NCBI RefSeq assembly: GCF_024614185.1
Contig: NZ_JAHTLF010000016.1
Coordinates: 1,116,001-1,180,000, forward strand
Direction of reading: 5' to 3'
DNA from: Nocardioides carbamazepini
GTDB lineage: Bacteria > Actinomycetota > Actinomycetes > Propionibacteriales > Nocardioidaceae
Length of the DNA: 64,000 bases
In this document: positions 62,701-64,000 of the stretch, piece after piece
Position numbering within the stretch: the first letter of the stretch is position 1
How the letters are laid out: each line of letters opens with the position of its first letter
Translations under genes and position numbers: made by a program
Notes under the pieces: generated by a model
The model's input: only the letters and a program-made list of their open reading frames with translations
What the model was told of the DNA's origin: nothing
Database searches by the model: none

Positions 62701-64000
62701 GACCTATGACGGCGCGGGCCGGACGACGAGGACGCTCAATGCCCTCGGCTACGGGCCGCAGGCCGCCTACACCGGCGACGGTCTGGTCAAGCAGGCCACG
62801 GGGCAGGGCTATACGGATGGCAGCAACACCGTCGCCGAGGTCACGCTCAACAGGTACGACGCGGGCGGGAACCTGGTCGACGTCCAGAATCCGGAGGGCG
62901 ATCACACCGGGCAGATGTGGACCACCGACGGCCGACTGGCGTCGATCACCGCACCCGGACCCGACATCGGGCAGACCGCGACCACGAGGTACACCTACGA
63001 CAAGGTGGGCAACCCGGTCGAGGTGCTGAACCCGAAGGCGGAGCACAACGGTGGGAAGCCGGTGGTGAACCGGTTCACTGATGACAACCTGATCGTGGCG
63101 ACGCACACGCCGATCACCAATGGGTCGTATCGGTCGGTGCGGTACACCTACACGCGTGCGGGGCTGAAGTCGGTGACCGAGACCGCGCGCTGCTCCTCGG
63201 GCACGGTGAGTGATTGCGTGCGTGGGAACCCGGCCTGGCACTCGGGTGGTGCGATGAAGGTGGAGTACGGGCCGAACGGCCGCGTGCATCATCAGATCGG
63301 TCGTGAGGACGGTACGTCGCGGGCGATCACGTCGTTGTATGCCCAGTCGGGCGGCATCAGCCAGGTCGCGGATCCGATCAGTGACGTGACGATCGATGTG
63401 GGCTACTACCTCGATGGCCGGATCCGGACGGTGAGCGAGACCGGCACCGGTGCTGGCGGCGGAAATGCGAACACTTACGCCTACAACGCGGCTGGTCAGC
63501 TCACCGTGCGCAGCGACCAGACCGGTGCCGCCGGAGCGACCGGTGGTGTGAAGAAGACGACGTCGTATGCCTATAACCAGGCCGACTTGGCCGACACGAT
63601 GGCGTCTGAGGTGCTGGGGCGGAGCACGTCCTACGCCTACGACAAGGCTGGACGGCTCCGTGAGGCGGCGACCGGCATCCATGCGAACGAGTGGTCGTGG
63701 CACCCCAATGACGCTTTGGCGGGAGCCAGGAGCAGCGTCGGCCCCTCGACCATCAGTCAGTACGGCTACGGGTACGACAACAACCGCAACATCACTCGGC
63801 AGGAGGCCTCTGGTGAGGTAGCGGGTGGGGTCGGGAGCTTCACCTCGACCTACACCTACACCCCCGGGCAGCAGATCAAGACGTGGGACCCGGGGTTCGG
63901 GGACGTCTCCCGGTATGCGTGGGAATACGACCGCAACAGCAACCGGACCAAGGAGACCACGACCGCTTCCGGGAGTGGGCCGGCTGGTGGTGTGACGACG
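53762..64000 (+). CDS. Giant RHS/YD-repeat surface protein, 3' end outside the window
   Basis: From ATG 53762 (GAGGGA seven bases upstream) one frame stays open to the end, giving at least 3413 residues. In order: a membrane anchor at ~36-57 (VAVLATAAFVLVTGVVTVVL); a PTDE-rich stalk at ~186-225; Kelch-like repeats with FGG turns (~300-620); an immunoglobulin-like stretch (~625-680); an RHS start (DLGGGASANVNVANGNLVIE) near 763; YD repeats; a LamG-like domain (~1362-1575); YD repeats; an RCC1 propeller (~1812-2160, repeated AWGSN and GQLG); YD repeats; a glycine-rich block (~2556-2745); then YD repeats to the end. Such proteins form toxin-enclosing shells, and the toxin end is not visible. Long open frames in other phases are artefacts. 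Confidence 0.88.
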   Translation, partial: MASRALELVRSVLRTTAAQRRWLVRILTPTGATVVRRVAVLATAAFVLVTGVVTVVLVTDEPGPDPLAPLAGAGDAFDVELDPLRAMKRPKADRGTKLPAPEEPQSDVVERPGVTSKKVCVEQGGAGGTAGGGADATDPLGALLQEEGTAEVCSYDATRQADDVPDVAPLTIAEGYEPAPAPQTPSGPTDQPTDSPTDEPTDEPTDAPTDEPTDEPTDEPTDQPTTPPSDQATGGDDQPSGQSPGSPSGRVRSARSERDGVGVVPAMATVRSAARSGAPAAGEYLSPNWVQLNPSTQPAGSVEAAMAYDRIRGQVVRFGGRTGATGLAETWVWTGTTWVQKFPVTSPPGRFRASMAWDESLGKVVLFGGQASASAPLNDVWAWDGTTWTQLTPTGTAPVARTGASMAYDVARDGLVVFGGATTAGERNDTWQLKANAWTQIQANGTAGAPAARSDAALAYSASTGQLVLFGGAVDCWTACDAVGDTWILGPSTTVWTQQAPAHSPPARTSAAVALDRGLGIVEAGPGRDPSKGAMVLFGGVDFDAGASILRNDTWAWTGDDWAKAVGIASPAGRGGAAMASDGQGRMVMFGGVTSTAIVQETWSYDVTVPILEISVTGASDGTAEEPVFWVGDTAEVSITAHNAGSAPITGVTLTSALQDTLLAAGSLIKLDGTTLQPCAPAGLDPCGAVADLTASLARIDIPLGASRVGDFLASVVGTQRGCELIDVPAIAAQLSGPSAEVFAQITVCGGGLGIEDWWTYDSTDLGGGASANVNVANGNLVIEQQDTTPVQTRGRLALGLGRVYNSQDHMSPGGPIGAGWQFDLGETGEFAGGFGVGGLPIPNLQTVLQPLSMPYIDRDGTRHTFKLRSVGASVGDLSLPIDLTGQSGIADSVLGLLNPQSLRFALSSAVEGLIYGKLCIDQAYTGPPGSNLFLFRYIGTAASGCNNPAENGFVDVGWSLVRPDRVRYDYDILGRITAVTDPAGQQIRYDYQAGETRGPWKIYTASCGDGGTCPVITVDYDAPGAPEDHRHVKVTDSAGRVTSYLVDETDPLLPRLVEVWAAGNPLPPVNGAPGSATTARPSASYTYSTSTERCDDSPSGATTVGQLCSVTDARGHRTTFGHAPAPIGPDRVIEVTDRRGNDTANGGGGATKGLTTVYGWHDNTSDEQAPPVYVTADMGRPDQVASCGNACQRVRYSKIDDWGRVGVIEEGDSGDSYLRQAGYLWDGMGAAGGIESCAQPAGSPMNHNLCQTIRKAQPVDWSAGPVPPGQATTATVDGVTVHDEAIAYTYGTLGQTLRQKVLLDAAPVPTEGWTDANSAITTWGSHDQYFDANGDQRAFDNHVRGSGQIASSAAGSNYVSTVGHDSPLGYWRLGDASGTTMDAHTGPDGTYGPAVGLGAPGVIAGDGAVTESTTSTGATIPGLTGFASGTSASSSDFTVEAWQRTTDTTKQERTFAWGTANAFGQVGRNFGGYPMIYLASDVAAGKSLTVYSPVSIADGEWHHVAYTYDGSGTASGAAIWVDGVKQTLVVYDNDLAGQFAGSPTQGQTATAGPGSSLDELAIYTKILAPARIKAHYAAAVGGDRIKPDTLYAVTDQTQELSPRGNAPADADPSDSWGDHLTTTRRDMPPNGQLASTNKPAATTICGSAARGNTGLVCEVDTPASANVPAGSCASPVSGPPAGSPSVPTSGGYTHTCTTYEYNAAGQRTSMRLPQANAANRPEATEYRYYANADNDLSGTVSAGGWLKAVVDTRGKHTVFAYDAAGNVARTWERNATRGLALGADWTNAAAPPSAAYTDQVNATPVTSDSLSVSNTALVAIGPDGTVRGSGANASGELGDGTTTARSHAVRAVGMSNVVQVAQTSTGALSGCAFTVYLTGDGQVWASGAGVTTPVRIGDLTDVISIAAGGCHALALDDRGRVWAWGSNTFGQLGIGVTGGSSNVTPLKVLDNASTIGAGYLHSLAVKTDGTLWSWGANNAGQLGHGDTTLRNAPAQVSGLSGVRAVSGGAGASYALTRDGKAWAWGNNTQGDLGLGDTTQRNAPTRITTMGDGTAAGPVRQVIGAGYGAAALMVDGKIRAWGSNTTGQLGGTPGTPANSTSPVVVPGVEGQVALAGGWATWASADRAGKVTVWGSTTSHQRADGTNPATSPPTTAGIDVSPYRLPGWSLRGTRDATGNLTTQTTDSLGQVRRIRGGRGNEVLSSAYDRTTGYDAAGRPVRSTGAQHRSTGTVATVDYDPYGNPVRTIDARGVATRASFDDVNRPLTSEATRGPVDPQLTTCAGTATAAAWTPGQDGHQICVTSSTYDGVDRQITATDGAGQTTRTWLDAAGRQVRVDAPRNDGVYTTLTSRWNHDRNGNVLDFCPPRELDTSLDGNGARREPDASGGCTGTGRLSTHYQVDRAGRTVSEKRYRGSTELVTSYRYDADGNTIAVSDPNDHETTMTYDDQGRRTSQTVPREAGKSNTTTWSYDDSGNVTAVNAPGFLNTGSGIDGNLVVDGAINGAGNPFQIPDGAQYRNVTLQNGAHVTAANTGSGLAFYATGTVTVCSTCVVTMDGKGEQGGAAGTAGNGLSGAGSPASNPNPGNGGVGGVTGLLGLSASGGGGGGHRDDGQPGQGGTGPGLPGLASGTPDFAEVGSDYLKGSGGGGGGGGVGLLGTAGKGGNGGGFVHISAEQVIIDGTITAAGQSGTNGGTNSGGGGGGAGGGIWLSAPSVSLATTTVLKVGGGAGGTGAGAGDRQKNGGAGSPGRIRIDADSVTNAPAGVDLSKTGSVTAISYDAANRPLDTLEGAQTRQADPALEHGPVAAPDPSGLANTRTRAFYNADGQIAAVLPPQAFTDAASVTAPNLNTAKRIDYDLDGNATRTYAPRYDATVTSLGGGDDGGLGTNQQTAQCPTGPVTDRIDGLAAYSSTVGVCVVRSVYGPVRNMVRQYLPTAAPVGGDNRYLEYFYTGDGLVAGVSGPDPRTSGSGSGSTARVDLATMTYDGAGRTTRTLNALGYGPQAAYTGDGLVKQATGQGYTDGSNTVAEVTLNRYDAGGNLVDVQNPEGDHTGQMWTTDGRLASITAPGPDIGQTATTRYTYDKVGNPVEVLNPKAEHNGGKPVVNRFTDDNLIVATHTPITNGSYRSVRYTYTRAGLKSVTETARCSSGTVSDCVRGNPAWHSGGAMKVEYGPNGRVHHQIGREDGTSRAITSLYAQSGGISQVADPISDVTIDVGYYLDGRIRTVSETGTGAGGGNANTYAYNAAGQLTVRSDQTGAAGATGGVKKTTSYAYNQADLADTMASEVLGRSTSYAYDKAGRLREAATGIHANEWSWHPNDALAGARSSVGPSTISQYGYGYDNNRNITRQEASGEVAGGVGSFTSTYTYTPGQQIKTWDPGFGDVSRYAWEYDRNSNRTKETTTASGSGPAGGVTT

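Noticed and set aside
53719..63821. Appearance that the RHS region is a frameshifted pseudogene made of many short frames
   Set aside because: One frame beginning at 53762 reads without a stop to base 64000. It reads in frame at the sampled points (56042, 63902 and 63962).

Overview
The window is GC-rich throughout (roughly 70 percent by eye), with GTG and ATGA-overlap starts and cobalamin-dependent methylmalonyl-CoA mutase. This fits an actinobacterium, most likely of the Nocardioides type; that genus is an inference from gene content and style, not a search result. Genes are densely packed and no stretch above 300 bases lacks a gene. No rRNA, tRNA, CRISPR array or transposase was recognised.

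Layout. (1) 1-11523: a catabolic operon set for an aromatic or heteroaromatic ring. It holds the tail of a molybdenum-hydroxylase FAD protein, a DUF1989 remnant, a LigB-type extradiol dioxygenase, a meta-cleavage hydrolase, a luciferase-like flavin enzyme, MmgE/PrpD, an MFS carrier, a phthalate-dioxygenase-type reductase, a Rieske oxygenase, a one-helix mini-protein, a second hydrolase and an M20-like protein without the usual metal ligands. Two promoters carry a similar GTAC-rich inverted repeat. (2) 11540-16147, minus strand: crotonase, GT4 glycosyltransferase, and a membrane protein followed by a large helical protein. (3) 16317-24615, plus strand: mutA-mutB-meaB, a second member of the helical family, an M20D amidohydrolase and a DUF3060 secreted protein. 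(4) 24626-25859: an AbiEi/DUF559-type gene bracketed by matching inverted repeats. (5) 25867-53538: a nucleobase island. It contains a BMP-family ABC importer, cytidine deaminase, thymidine phosphorylase, FdrA/DUF1116/DUF2877 (oxamate carbamoyltransferase type), a PucR regulator, an NCS2 permease, a three-subunit molybdenum hydroxylase with CoxG, an amidase, HyuA/HyuB, an NmrA-like protein, a ParDE toxin-antitoxin pair, carbamate kinase and a barbiturase-family ring opener. (6) 53762 to the end: one uninterrupted, very large RHS/YD-repeat surface protein that runs off the window.

How the genes work together. Region 5 reads as an oxidative pyrimidine route. Nucleosides and bases are imported, deaminated and phosphorolysed to uracil or thymine, oxidised by the molybdenum hydroxylase to barbiturate, and opened by the barbiturase to ureidomalonate. 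The described route then makes urea and malonate. This island instead also encodes the FdrA/DUF1116/DUF2877 set and carbamate kinase. Because ureidomalonate is the one-carbon-longer homologue of oxalurate, I infer phosphorolysis to malonamate plus carbamoyl phosphate, with ATP made by carbamate kinase and malonamate split by the amidase. That is the main candidate for an undescribed system here; it is a hypothesis from gene content.

Other structural signals are a 61-base intercistronic element present twice, at least six transcription-unit starts that look leaderless, and palindrome clusters around the amidase-hyuA junction.
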